Source: Verrucomicrobiales bacterium (GTDB lineage Bacteria; Verrucomicrobiota; Verrucomicrobiia; Verrucomicrobiales; Verrucomicrobiaceae). From it: DNA of 13,326 nt. A program made the position numbers and the translations under genes. Position 1 is the first letter of the stretch; the number at the start of each line of letters is the position of its first letter. The stretch lies in NCBI GenBank assembly GCA_003453085.1, contig DMMK01000505.1, forward strand, positions 1 through 13,326, written 5' to 3'. Shown piece after piece: positions 1-6,903 of this stretch. The notes under the pieces are model-generated. The model did no database searches and was not told where the DNA came from. It was given only the letters and a program-made list of their open reading frames with translations.

Positions 1-16
1 GGGTTGGACATGGTGG

Positions 17-940
17 TTAGGGCTGAGTTGGGGAAAGCAGTCGTCCGGGGTGGGCATACACGTTCATGGTTTCGCCCCGGAGAAAGGCGATCAAAGTCTG
101 GCCTGAATCGCGGGCAAAGTCCACTGCCAGACTGCTGGGCGCAGAAATCGCCGCCAGGATGGGGATGCCGCCGGCGAGGGCCTTTTGCATGATCTCAAAA
201 GAAACCCGGCCACTGACTAACAAAATGTGTTGCGAGAGGGGCAGCAGGTTCCGCTGCAGCGCGTAGCCCAGCACCTTGTCCAGCGCATTGTGTCGCCCCA
301 CATCCTCCCGCAGCACGATGAGGTTTCCCTCCAGATCAAAGAGCGCACTCGCATGCAGCCCGCCCGTCTTGGAAAAAGTTTCCTGCGCAGCCCGCAGCTT
401 GGCAGGGAGGGAGGCGATGAGGGAGGGCGAGATGGTGGGAGTGAAGAGCGAAGGGGAGGAGTCCTCAGTCCTCAGTGCGCCGTTTTCAGATGGTTTCGAT
501 GCGAGCTCTTCGTCTGAGGACTGAGCACTGAGGACTGAGCACTGGTTTGGATTCAACGGCGTGAATTTCTGAAACACCGACTCAATGCTTGTCTTGCCAC
601 ACAGGCCGCAGCTCGAGGCGCTGAAGACATGACGTGTCAGCGATTCCCAGTTCACCACGGCCCCGCCCAGCAGCACGTCCACGATGTTGCCGTATTCATT
701 GTTCACGCTCGGGCACTGGGAGATTTCCAGGATGTCGCGGGCTCGGGTGACGACCCCTTCCGTGACCAAAAACCCAGCCACCAATTCTTCATCATGACCC
801 GGCGTGCGCATCACCACGGCCACGCTGCGGCCCTCCACACGGATCTCCAGCGGCTCCTCCCGCGCCACCACATCTTCACGCATCACCGCCTCCTGGCCTA
901 ACTGGAGGTGTGTCAGTTCAAAAGTGGCGGTTTCACTCAT
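17..940 (-). CDS. fdhD: Formate dehydrogenase accessory sulfurtransferase FdhD
   Basis: FdhD carries sulfur from a cysteine desulfurase to the molybdenum (bis-MGD) cofactor, a step needed for active formate dehydrogenase in the cytoplasm. The 307-residue protein has the family's CGLCG cysteine pair (C111, C114), then GGLHAS (193-198), EDVGRHNALDK (212-222), LVSGRVSFEI (241-250) and a C-terminal AFLRGETMNVYAHPGR (285-300). The ATG overlaps the lpxK stop by four bases (ATGA at 940-937), and GGTGGAG lies about 8 bases before it, one of the few good ribosome binding sites here. Between the cysteine motif and the LRAAQ helix (182-186) there is an extra hydrophilic stretch of about 35-40 residues (about 130-168). 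It is encoded by repeat DNA at 461-545 and is not expected in the family. The reading frame stays open through it. No formate dehydrogenase gene is in view. The family call is firm; activity with the insert is inferred. Confidence 0.95.
   Translation of the reverse strand: MSETATFELTHLQLGQEAVMREDVVAREEPLEIRVEGRSVAVVMRTPGHDEELVAGFLVTEGVVTRARDILEISQCPSVNNEYGNIVDVLLGGAVVNWESLTRHVFSASSCGLCGKTSIESVFQKFTPLNPNQCSVLSAQSSDEELASKPSENGALRTEDSSPSLFTPTISPSLIASLPAKLRAAQETFSKTGGLHASALFDLEGNLIVLREDVGRHNALDKVLGYALQRNLLPLSQHILLVSGRVSFEIMQKALAGGIPILAAISAPSSLAVDFARDSGQTLIAFLRGETMNVYAHPGRLLSPTQP
461..545. repeat. Heptamer-based repeat cluster inside fdhD
   Basis: Two perfect 14-bp tandem copies of GAGGACTGAGCACT lie at 516-529 and 530-543. 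Each is two related heptamers, GAGGACT and GAGCACT. An oppositely oriented run of the same heptamers is at 461-478, giving a perfect 15-bp inverted repeat: 464-478 (CTCAGTCCTCAGTGC) pairs with 525-539. The stretch is about 84 bp, a multiple of three, and encodes fdhD residues of about 132-160 (Q, S, E and D rich). It resembles a dispersed intergenic palindromic repeat that landed in frame in a gene. Its presence elsewhere in the genome is inferred and cannot be seen here. Confidence 0.75.
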
Positions 941-2160
941 GACGTGGTCTCCACCAGATCCGCGCTGACGAGGCCCTGGGTCACATGGCGCGGCTCGGCG
1001 ATCAGCCGCACCAGTTTGTCGAAAATCTCGCGGCCTTTGATGATCTCGATCTCCACCCGCAGGAAGTAGATGGGGATGTCCCCCGGAGGCAGTTTGGGGA
1101 AGCGCACAAAGTCCTTTTCTGTGGTCAGGATGGCATGGGCATCGGCCTTTTCACAACGTTCGATAAACTGTGTGATGTCCTTTTCCTGGAAGCGGTGGTG
1201 GTCGGTAAAGCGCGATGTCCAGTGCACCTTCGCGCCCAGCTTCCGCAGCCCATTTTCAAAACTCTCCGGCACCGCGATGCCGGACAGCGCGCCCACGTAT
1301 TTGCCGCGAAAGGTATCCAGCGGCAGACGCTCACCCGTGTGGATGTGCTCAAAGTGGACGGGCCTGTGGCGGCACTCGATGATCTCGGCCACCGGGTTGT
1401 ACTTGCGGATCTGTTCGATGATCTCGCCACTGTCGCCATCGGACTTGGTCAGGAAGATGTAGCTGGCGCGGCGCAGGCTGGAAGGCGGCTCGCGCAGGGT
1501 GCCACGCGGCAGCATGTAGCCTGTGCCAAAGGGGGCCGTCTTGTCCACCAGCACGATGTCATGGCGATGCTTCAGCTTCAGGTATTGCAGGCCATCGTCC
1601 AGGATCAGCACATCCGCGCCGAATTTGCGGATGGCATGGGCCCCCGCCTTCACGCGGTTGCGATCCACCACCACCGGCACGCCCTTGCAGTTTTGCGCCA
1701 GCATGAAAGGCTCATCTCCCGCTACATAAGAATCCAGCAGTACCTTTTCACCATCGGAGACCACGCGCGGCAGCAGCTCGCGCGGCTTGCGGGCCAGACC
1801 CAGCTTCGCGGCGATTCGCCAGCTCAGGGGGATCTTGCGCTGGCGTTTGCTTTTGTAGCCTCGGCTCAGGATGGCCACCCGCCGTCCCTGGGCCAGCAGC
1901 GCTTTGGAAAACAGCTCCACCACCGGTGTCTTGCCCGTGCCGCCCACCGTGATGTTGCCAATGCTGATCACCGGCACGCCCAGGTGGTGGTCGTGAATGA
2001 AACGCTCGCGATAAAGAAACAGCCGCAGCCGCACCGCCCCCTTGTAGATGCCCGAGAGAAACCAGAACACCATCCGCAAAAAAGTCGCCCTCATGCCACG
2101 GCGATTGTGGATGATGACATCAATGATGAATTGTTCGAGATCTTCGAGGGTGTCCTTCAT
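937..2160 (-). CDS. lpxK: Tetraacyldisaccharide 4'-kinase LpxK
   Basis: LpxK phosphorylates the 4' position of the tetraacyl disaccharide to give lipid IVA, a late step of lipid A synthesis at the inner face of the cytoplasmic membrane. The 407-residue protein has an N-terminal hydrophobic/amphipathic segment (about 26-49) expected to anchor it, then the family signature VPVISIGNITVGGTGKTP (62-79) with the P-loop GGTGKT, SRGY (99-102), SDGEK (135-139), GDEP (148-151), the ILDDGLQ segment (186-192), LPRGTLREP (217-225), FTDHHRF (318-324) and TTEKD (346-350). It is longer than the usual 310-350 residues, mainly through the extended N-terminus and about 30 basic residues between SRGYKSK and VSDGEK. 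No Shine-Dalgarno sequence precedes the ATG. Its stop overlaps the fdhD start. Upstream, at 2206-2337, lies an inverted-repeat element, so any promoter between 2161 and 2335 would sit in or beside it. Confidence 0.96.
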   Translation of the reverse strand: MKDTLEDLEQFIIDVIIHNRRGMRATFLRMVFWFLSGIYKGAVRLRLFLYRERFIHDHHLGVPVISIGNITVGGTGKTPVVELFSKALLAQGRRVAILSRGYKSKRQRKIPLSWRIAAKLGLARKPRELLPRVVSDGEKVLLDSYVAGDEPFMLAQNCKGVPVVVDRNRVKAGAHAIRKFGADVLILDDGLQYLKLKHRHDIVLVDKTAPFGTGYMLPRGTLREPPSSLRRASYIFLTKSDGDSGEIIEQIRKYNPVAEIIECRHRPVHFEHIHTGERLPLDTFRGKYVGALSGIAVPESFENGLRKLGAKVHWTSRFTDHHRFQEKDITQFIERCEKADAHAILTTEKDFVRFPKLPPGDIPIYFLRVEIEIIKGREIFDKLVRLIAEPRHVTQGLVSADLVETTS

Positions 2161-2205
2161 CCGGTGGGCGAGGGGAACAGGTAGAGCGGGAGGGGCAGAT
2201 GCTCA

Positions 2206-2337
2206 AGTACAGTAGTCATCACTCTCCGAGTGATGCTGGGAGGGGTGGAAATCTCTCAAGGGGCTCAATCTATGCCGGGACTTTTACATGAAGCGAAATC
2301 CCATACCTATCACTCGGAGAGTGATGACTACTGTACT
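2206..2337. repeat. 132-bp element with perfect 29-bp terminal inverted repeats
   Basis: Bases 2206-2234 are the exact reverse complement of 2309-2337: 29 bp without a mismatch, around a 74-base centre. The outer ends read AGTACAGTAGTCATCACTC and its complement. Each arm also contains its own small palindrome, ATCACTC-TCC-GAGTGAT at 2218-2234 and ATCACTC-GGA-GAGTGAT at 2309-2325, so the DNA or RNA could form a long stem or two short ones. No coding potential is evident in the centre. The element fills most of the gap between nadB and lpxK, and its right end touches the nadB stop codon. It looks like a MITE or REP/BIME-type non-autonomous repeat; no target duplication is obvious. A role as terminator or processing signal for nadB is also possible. 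Confidence 0.85.
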
Positions 2338-3939
2338 AATACCTTCTCACCACCGTGTCCGCAGGTTCCCTCACCAGATCCTTCTCGGGATAATCCAGGG
2401 TGAAGTGCAGGCCGCGGCTTTCGTGGCGGCGGATGGCGCATTCGACGATGAGGGAGGCGGTTTCCACGAGGTTGCGCAGTTCTAGGAGCTCGCTGGTGAT
2501 GCGGAAGTTCCAGTAAAACTCCTGCACCTCGCGCTTCAGGTTGCGCAGGCGGGCGGCGGCGCGTTGCAGGCGCTTGGTGGTGCGCAGGATGGAGACGTAG
2601 TCCCACATCAGGCGGCGGATCTCGTCCCAGTTGTGGTAGATGACGACGAGTTCGTCATTGTCCACGGCCTCACCGCTCTGCCAGGGTGGCAGGGTGTAGG
2701 TCTGCTCTGCCTCTTTGCCGATGGGCATCTTGCGCAGCATGTGGTCCACGGCGCGATGGGAGATGACGAGGCACTCCAGCAGGGAATTGCTGGCCAGGCG
2801 GTTCGCGCCATGCAGGCCCGTGCAGCCCACCTCCCCCACGGCGCAGAGGCCGCGGATGCGCGTGGCCCCGTTCACATCCGTCACCACGCCGCCGCATTGA
2901 TAATGGGCGGCGGGCACCACGGGGATGGACTGCTTGGTGATGTCAATGTCCACCTCCAGGCAGGCTTTGTAGATGTTCGGGAAGTGGCTGAGGATGAACT
3001 CCGCCGGGCGGTGAGAGATGTCAGATACACGCAGGGGCCACCGGTGCGCTTGATTTCGCTGTCAATGGCGCGGGCGACGATGTCACGCGGGGCCAGGGAG
3101 CCGCGCGGATCATACTTGTGCATGAACTCATTGCCCTTGTTGTCAATCAGCCGGGCACCCTCGCCACGCATGGCCTCGGTGATGAGGAAGGAGCGTTTCT
3201 GCGGGTGATACAGGCAGGTGGGGTGGAACTGGATGAACTCCATGTTCGCGATGCTGGCCCCGGCGCGCCAGGCCATGGCCACACCGTCGCCCGTGGCGAT
3301 GCGGGGGTTCGTGGTGTAAAGGTACACACGCCCGCAGCCGCCGGTGGAAAGGACGATGCGGTCTGAGCGGAAGGTCTCCACCTCATGGGTGGATTCATTC
3401 AGCACGTAAAGCCCGAGGACGCGGTCCTCTGTGACAAAACCCAGCTTCGCCGTGGTGATGAGATCAATGGCAAAGTGGTTCTCGTAGATGGTGATGTTGG
3501 GCCGCTCCTTCACCGCCGCCAGCAGCTTCTCCGTCAGTTCTCGTCCAGTGGCATCGGCGGCGTGCAAGACCCGGCGCTGGGAGTGGCCGCCCTCACGGGT
3601 GAGGTCAAATTCCAGATGCCCGTCGGAGGCTTCGCGCTGGTCGAAGTCCACGCCCCATTTCACGAGTTCGGCGATGCGGTCCGGCCCTTCGGTGACGATG
3701 GTGCGCACCGCCGCTTCATTGCAGAGTCCCGCGCCGGCGATGAGGGTATCGCTGACATGCTGCTCGATGCTGTCTTCCTCACTGGTCACGCAGGCGATGC
3801 CGCCCTGGGCCCAGTTGGAGTTCGAGTCCAGCGTGCCCCGCTTCGTGATGATGGCCACGTTTCCGTGCTCGGAAGCATGCAGCGCAGCGCTCAGACCACC
3901 GGCACCGCTGCCGACAATGATAAAATCGTAATCAATCAC
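2336..3939 (-). pseudogene. nadB: L-aspartate oxidase NadB, interrupted by a one-base frameshift
   Basis: NadB oxidises L-aspartate to iminoaspartate with FAD, the first step of de novo NAD synthesis before NadA. The first frame (3939 to about 3022) has the FAD-binding VGSGAGGLSAAL (9-20), SNWAQGGIA (41-49), TREGGHSQRRVLHAADATG (114-132), FHPT (238-241), EAMRGEGA (255-262) and the catalytic-arginine segment APRDIVARAI (283-292). After GGPCVYL (300-306) the frame becomes nonsense. The neighbouring frame (open to 2336; first ATG 2953) continues exactly where expected, with HYQCGGV, GLHGANRLASNSLLE and the C-terminal helical domain. Restoring one C between 3021 and 3022 gives a continuous 534-residue protein of normal family length. 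The start is a GTG (3939) without a clear ribosome binding site; a TTGACG (-35-like) lies at 4030-4025. Either a real recent mutation or a sequence error would explain this. Its stop codon TAG borrows two bases from the adjacent repeat element. Confidence 0.9.
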
Positions 3940-4088
3940 AAAGGGATAAACGGGTTGAAGCCATGCCTCGAGCCCTCGATCTGCGGATCGGCAAAGTTTT
4001 CCGGGTTGGAACGGCGTTGCCTCTCGTCAAGACGGGACTCATGACACCACCAAACATGGCGAGAATGACACCTCGCGCCAGCGGGTTG

Positions 4089-4787
4089 TTAGGGGGAGGC
4101 AGCTTGGGCTTTGTTAGCCTTCTTTCGTTTCAATTGCTTTGCATACGAATCATGGTGCCTGAAGAAGGTGTCCACGCTAGACTTTGAGCAGTTCATAGTG
4201 ACAAGAAGCAGAGTTCTGCCCCAGGGGATGCCACGGGAGAATGGGTATTTTTTTTCGATCCAAGCTTGGAAGCCGATAAAAAAATGGTTTATCGGCCCCG
4301 CTTGGACACCTGCATCTATTTCGGCCCAGCAACTGCCGGAAATCAGGGACCAAAGTAAGACTGAGGAAGCACCATTTCCCAGATACAGCGTTGGGCGCTG
4401 CCGAATGCCGCCATCTTTGTCGAGCAGGCTCAAGAGATCTTTGGGCCTCGAAGGCACATCAAAAGTCTGCACGGGCGTATACAGGGCCTTCAAATACTCC
4501 AACTTTCGGTGCAAGGCTCCAGGCTCACCCAAAGCAGCAACCAGAAAAGACCAGTGGGAGAAAGAGTAACCTTTGAGGTTTCTGATGCCAAAGTCCTGCT
4601 CCAAAGCTGCTTCAAAGCTGTTTGGTAAACACTCCGTACCGCGAAGCCTTCCGGTGGCTGAATAACCGAACAAATAGGCATCGAAATGAACACAAGACTG
4701 CTCCTCCAGATGCTTACCAGGCTCGTCAACACAACGCTGCAGCAGATCCACAAAAGTGGGCAGGCTGGCTGGTGTAGACGTTTCCAT
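4089..4787 (-). CDS. Hypothetical protein with probable internal duplication
   Basis: I do not recognise this 232-residue protein by name. It has no signal peptide or membrane segment and ends in a basic tail (KQLKRKKANK, 217-226), so it is probably cytoplasmic. The halves look like two diverged copies of one fold. Residues 12-103 (FVDLLQRCV..., LFGYS, F, GYSFSHWSFLVAAL, LEYLKALY) line up in order and spacing with 117-215 (DLLSLL..., RPTLYLGN, LISG, FFIGFQAWIEKKYPF, GIPWGRTLLLVTM, FFRHHDSY). The RPTLYLG opening (131-137) recalls small bacterial proteins starting with an RPxMYLG motif, whose function I cannot give. The gene starts 5 bases after the RraB-like gene ends, so the two are very likely co-transcribed. 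Base composition is visibly less G+C rich than in the neighbours, suggesting a later acquisition. An immunity-like or regulatory partner role is possible but unsupported. Confidence 0.75.
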   Translation of the reverse strand: METSTPASLPTFVDLLQRCVDEPGKHLEEQSCVHFDAYLFGYSATGRLRGTECLPNSFEAALEQDFGIRNLKGYSFSHWSFLVAALGEPGALHRKLEYLKALYTPVQTFDVPSRPKDLLSLLDKDGGIRQRPTLYLGNGASSVLLWSLISGSCWAEIDAGVQAGPINHFFIGFQAWIEKKYPFSRGIPWGRTLLLVTMNCSKSSVDTFFRHHDSYAKQLKRKKANKAQAASP

Positions 4788-4792
4788 GCCGA

Positions 4793-5179
4793 TCAGTTTA
4801 CTTCTGCCTGAATCGGGCCGATGTCCATGCCGTCGTAGCTGTCCAGGCCTTGATCGTAGGCGAACTGGTAGAGCTCATCGTTGCGGGCATCCAGGGTCGC
4901 GGGGGTGTGGGTCTCTTCTTTTTCCACATGCAGCCACCAGGGGCGGTTGCCGTGGTCGTCGGCTTCATCCAACTGGTAGATGTCCACGAAACGATAACCC
5001 TGAGCCACCAGGAGGTCCTTTGCTTTCACCAAAGCCTCAGGCGCATGATGGGTGAAAAAGTAACCCCAAAGCATGTTCTCCAGCATGTTCCAATCGGTCT
5101 TGTCGAAGATGTTCCGGAACATCTTCTGAAGCATTTCAAGGGTGATGGTTTTTTCTTGGCGAGGTTTGGAGTCAGACAT
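4793..5179 (-). CDS. RraB-like protein (ribonuclease E inhibitor RraB family)
   Basis: The 128-residue protein has a C-terminal half typical of the RraB family: a hydrophobic HHAPEALVKAKDLLVAQGYRF stretch (44-64), PWWLHVEKEE (80-89) and, after a helix, ARNDELYQFAYDQGLDSYDG (98-117) ending in the family's YDG turn. In gammaproteobacteria RraB binds the C-terminal scaffold of RNase E and inhibits it. Many relatives elsewhere carry this domain without tested function, so RNase E inhibition here is only a family-based guess. The N-terminal 30 residues are hydrophilic and charged. There is no signal peptide. It begins 33 bases after the panC stop and is followed 5 bases later by the duplicated hypothetical gene, so it may be read through from panC or from a promoter within or just upstream of panC's end. 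The family assignment rests on motif memory and is fairly good. Confidence 0.8.
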   Translation of the reverse strand: MSDSKPRQEKTITLEMLQKMFRNIFDKTDWNMLENMLWGYFFTHHAPEALVKAKDLLVAQGYRFVDIYQLDEADDHGNRPWWLHVEKEETHTPATLDARNDELYQFAYDQGLDSYDGMDIGPIQAEVN

Positions 5180-5212
5180 GGTCGGTGAAGAGAATGAAAG
5201 AAGTCGCCGAGA

Positions 5213-6058
5213 TTACCTCACCAGCTCAATGTTATCAATCAGCCGCGCTTTATCAAAGAACACGGCGAGGGCGATGAGGCCGTCGTTTTGGAGGGTGTGC
5301 AGCGGTTGCAGGGTGTGGCGGTCGACAAGGGCGATGTAGTCTTTGCGCCCCAGACTGGCGTGGTCGGCGAGGTGCTGGTGGATGATCTCCAGCAGTCGAT
5401 GGCTGCCTGTGACTCCACCCAGCCACGCCTCGCGGGCTTTGACCAGGGCGGCGCGCAGGGCGGGGGCCTGGGCACGCTCGGCAGGGCTGAGATAACGGTT
5501 GCGGGAGCTCATGGCCAGGCCGTCGTCTTCGCGCACGGTTTCGATGCCGTGAATCTCGACGGGGAAATTGAGATCGCGGACGAGGCGGCGGATGATGGCG
5601 AGCTGCTGGTAATCCTTTTTTCCAAAGATGGCGTCGTCAGGCTGGACGAGGTTGAAGAGTTTGGCCACGACAGTGCAGACACCGTCGAAGTGACCGGGGC
5701 GGCTGGCTCCGCAGAGGACTTTAGACAGGCTACTTTCCTGGATCTGAATGCTGCGGTCGGCGTGATAGACCTCTTTGACGCTGGGGACAAAAACCATGTC
5801 CGCACCGGCGGCCTGGCACATAGCGAGGTCGGTTTCGAGGGTGCGCGGGTAGCGGTCGAAGTCTTCGTTAGGCCCAAATTGCAGCGGGTTCACAAAGATG
5901 CTGGCCGCGACTTTCGCATCCGCACCTGCCAGGTTCCGGGCCTCGCGCACGAGGGTGGCGTGGCCTTCATGCAGGGCTCCCATGGTGGGCACAAAGTACA
6001 CGTGGCCAGCGGCCTTTCTCCAGGCGCGCAGGTCTTTGACAGTCTCGATCAAGGTCAT
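5213..6058 (-). CDS. panC: Pantoate--beta-alanine ligase (pantothenate synthetase) PanC
   Basis: PanC condenses pantoate and beta-alanine with ATP, via a pantoyl-adenylate, to pantothenate, the precursor of coenzyme A, in the cytoplasm. The 281 residues match the usual family length. Visible motifs are PTMGALHEGH (24-33, with the HxGH-type ATP site), SIFVNPLQFGPNEDFDRYPR (53-72), LCGASRPGHFDGVCTVV (115-131, pantoate site), FGKKDYQQL (145-153), SSRNRYLSP (184-192, KMSKS-like loop) and the closing LIDNIEL (273-279). The start ATG overlaps the stop of the ABC permease gene (ATGA, 6058-6055), so panC is likely translated by coupling to it. No panB or panD is in the window. Nothing appears broken. 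Confidence 0.97.
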   Translation of the reverse strand: MTLIETVKDLRAWRKAAGHVYFVPTMGALHEGHATLVREARNLAGADAKVAASIFVNPLQFGPNEDFDRYPRTLETDLAMCQAAGADMVFVPSVKEVYHADRSIQIQESSLSKVLCGASRPGHFDGVCTVVAKLFNLVQPDDAIFGKKDYQQLAIIRRLVRDLNFPVEIHGIETVREDDGLAMSSRNRYLSPAERAQAPALRAALVKAREAWLGGVTGSHRLLEIIHQHLADHASLGRKDYIALVDRHTLQPLHTLQNDGLIALAVFFDKARLIDNIELVR

Positions 6059-6903
6059 GATTTCAGGTCTCTGGATTCAAATACGGCTGCGCCTGCGATG
6101 AAGAGCGAGGCATTGACGGCAGCGAGCACGGTGAAGGCGCGGATGATCTGGGGCCAGGCGATGTCCTGCGCCAGAAGCCGCGCCCAACTGCTGATGTGCT
6201 TGGTGAGCAGGAGCTGATCGTAGCTTTCCATGAAACTGGTCTCCCGGAGGATGCGATCAATGAGGAAATAGGAGAGGGCGGTGATGGTGGCCGCAGCGGG
6301 CTTGATGGGCAGGCAGGAAAGGAAAAAGGCGATGCTGCTGACAGTGCTCATGCTGAAGGCCAGGAACAGGGAGGCGAGGGCAAAGTGCTGTAGCCCAGGC
6401 CACCAATCATAAAACTCCAGCACGCCCACATCCGGGATCATGACAAAGAAGCCCCCGCCCCAGCCTTTCAGCGACAGGCCTAACAGGAAGGATGACCATG
6501 TTATGAACTGCACCAGGGCAAAGGTGTAACCGATGCAGGTGAGGTATTTGATGAACAGCAGGCGCACACGGCTGATGGGCCGGACGAGCAGCAGCCGGTA
6601 GTGGCCGTCTTCGTTTTCCTTGGCCACGATGTCTCCCGCCACGAGCGCGAGGAAGATGGCGCCCAGCAGCACCACGGAAAAGCCGATGATGATTTGGGCC
6701 AGGGTGAGGGCGGAGAAGTAGTGGTCGAACGACTGGCCCTGGCGCGAGATCATGCGCTCAAAAAAACGCTCCACCCCTTGCAGGTGGGAGACGATAAGCA
6801 GCACGGTTTCAAACAGCAGGAAGGCCCCAAAACCGATGAAGGTGCGGCGGCGGGCAAAGAGCTTCAGCAGTTCACCCTGCCACTGGCGGAAAAAGAGGAT
6901 CAT
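6055..6903 (-). CDS. ABC-2 type transporter permease
   Basis: A 282-residue integral membrane protein, the channel-forming half of an ABC exporter. About six hydrophobic segments can be seen: 21-41, 67-93, 119-144, 172-198, 201-215 and 252-275. After the second comes the charged loop GDIVAKENEDGHYRLLLVRPISR (90-112), the typical ABC-2 permease coupling region ((A/G)DI..E...G..R.LL.RP.SR). The N-terminus (FFRQWQGELLKLFARRRTF) also fits ABC-2 permeases that begin with an amphipathic helix. It overlaps the ATPase gene by ATGA (6903-6900) upstream and panC by ATGA (6058-6055) downstream, so it forms an exporter with the adjacent ATPase. The substrate cannot be told from sequence; relatives export antibiotics, sodium ions or polymers, or act in gliding and envelope functions. 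Confidence 0.92.
   Translation of the reverse strand: MILFFRQWQGELLKLFARRRTFIGFGAFLLFETVLLIVSHLQGVERFFERMISRQGQSFDHYFSALTLAQIIIGFSVVLLGAIFLALVAGDIVAKENEDGHYRLLLVRPISRVRLLFIKYLTCIGYTFALVQFITWSSFLLGLSLKGWGGGFFVMIPDVGVLEFYDWWPGLQHFALASLFLAFSMSTVSSIAFFLSCLPIKPAAATITALSYFLIDRILRETSFMESYDQLLLTKHISSWARLLAQDIAWPQIIRAFTVLAAVNASLFIAGAAVFESRDLKS

Noticed and set aside
461..545. CRISPR-like array in fdhD
   Set aside because: Units are 7-14 bp with no spacers, and they lie inside an open coding frame.
985..2184. 399-codon plus-strand frame opposite lpxK
   Set aside because: lpxK has the full set of kinase motifs on the other strand; this frame is a composition artefact.
3015..3030. Programmed ribosomal frameshifting in nadB
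   Set aside because: No slippery heptamer or following stem is present at the shift, and NadB is not known to use frameshifting. A one-base deletion explains it better.
4025..4030. nadB promoter from TTGACG (minus strand)
   Set aside because: No acceptable -10 hexamer lies 16-18 bases downstream (AACCCG/ACCCGG only), so it is only mentioned, not annotated.
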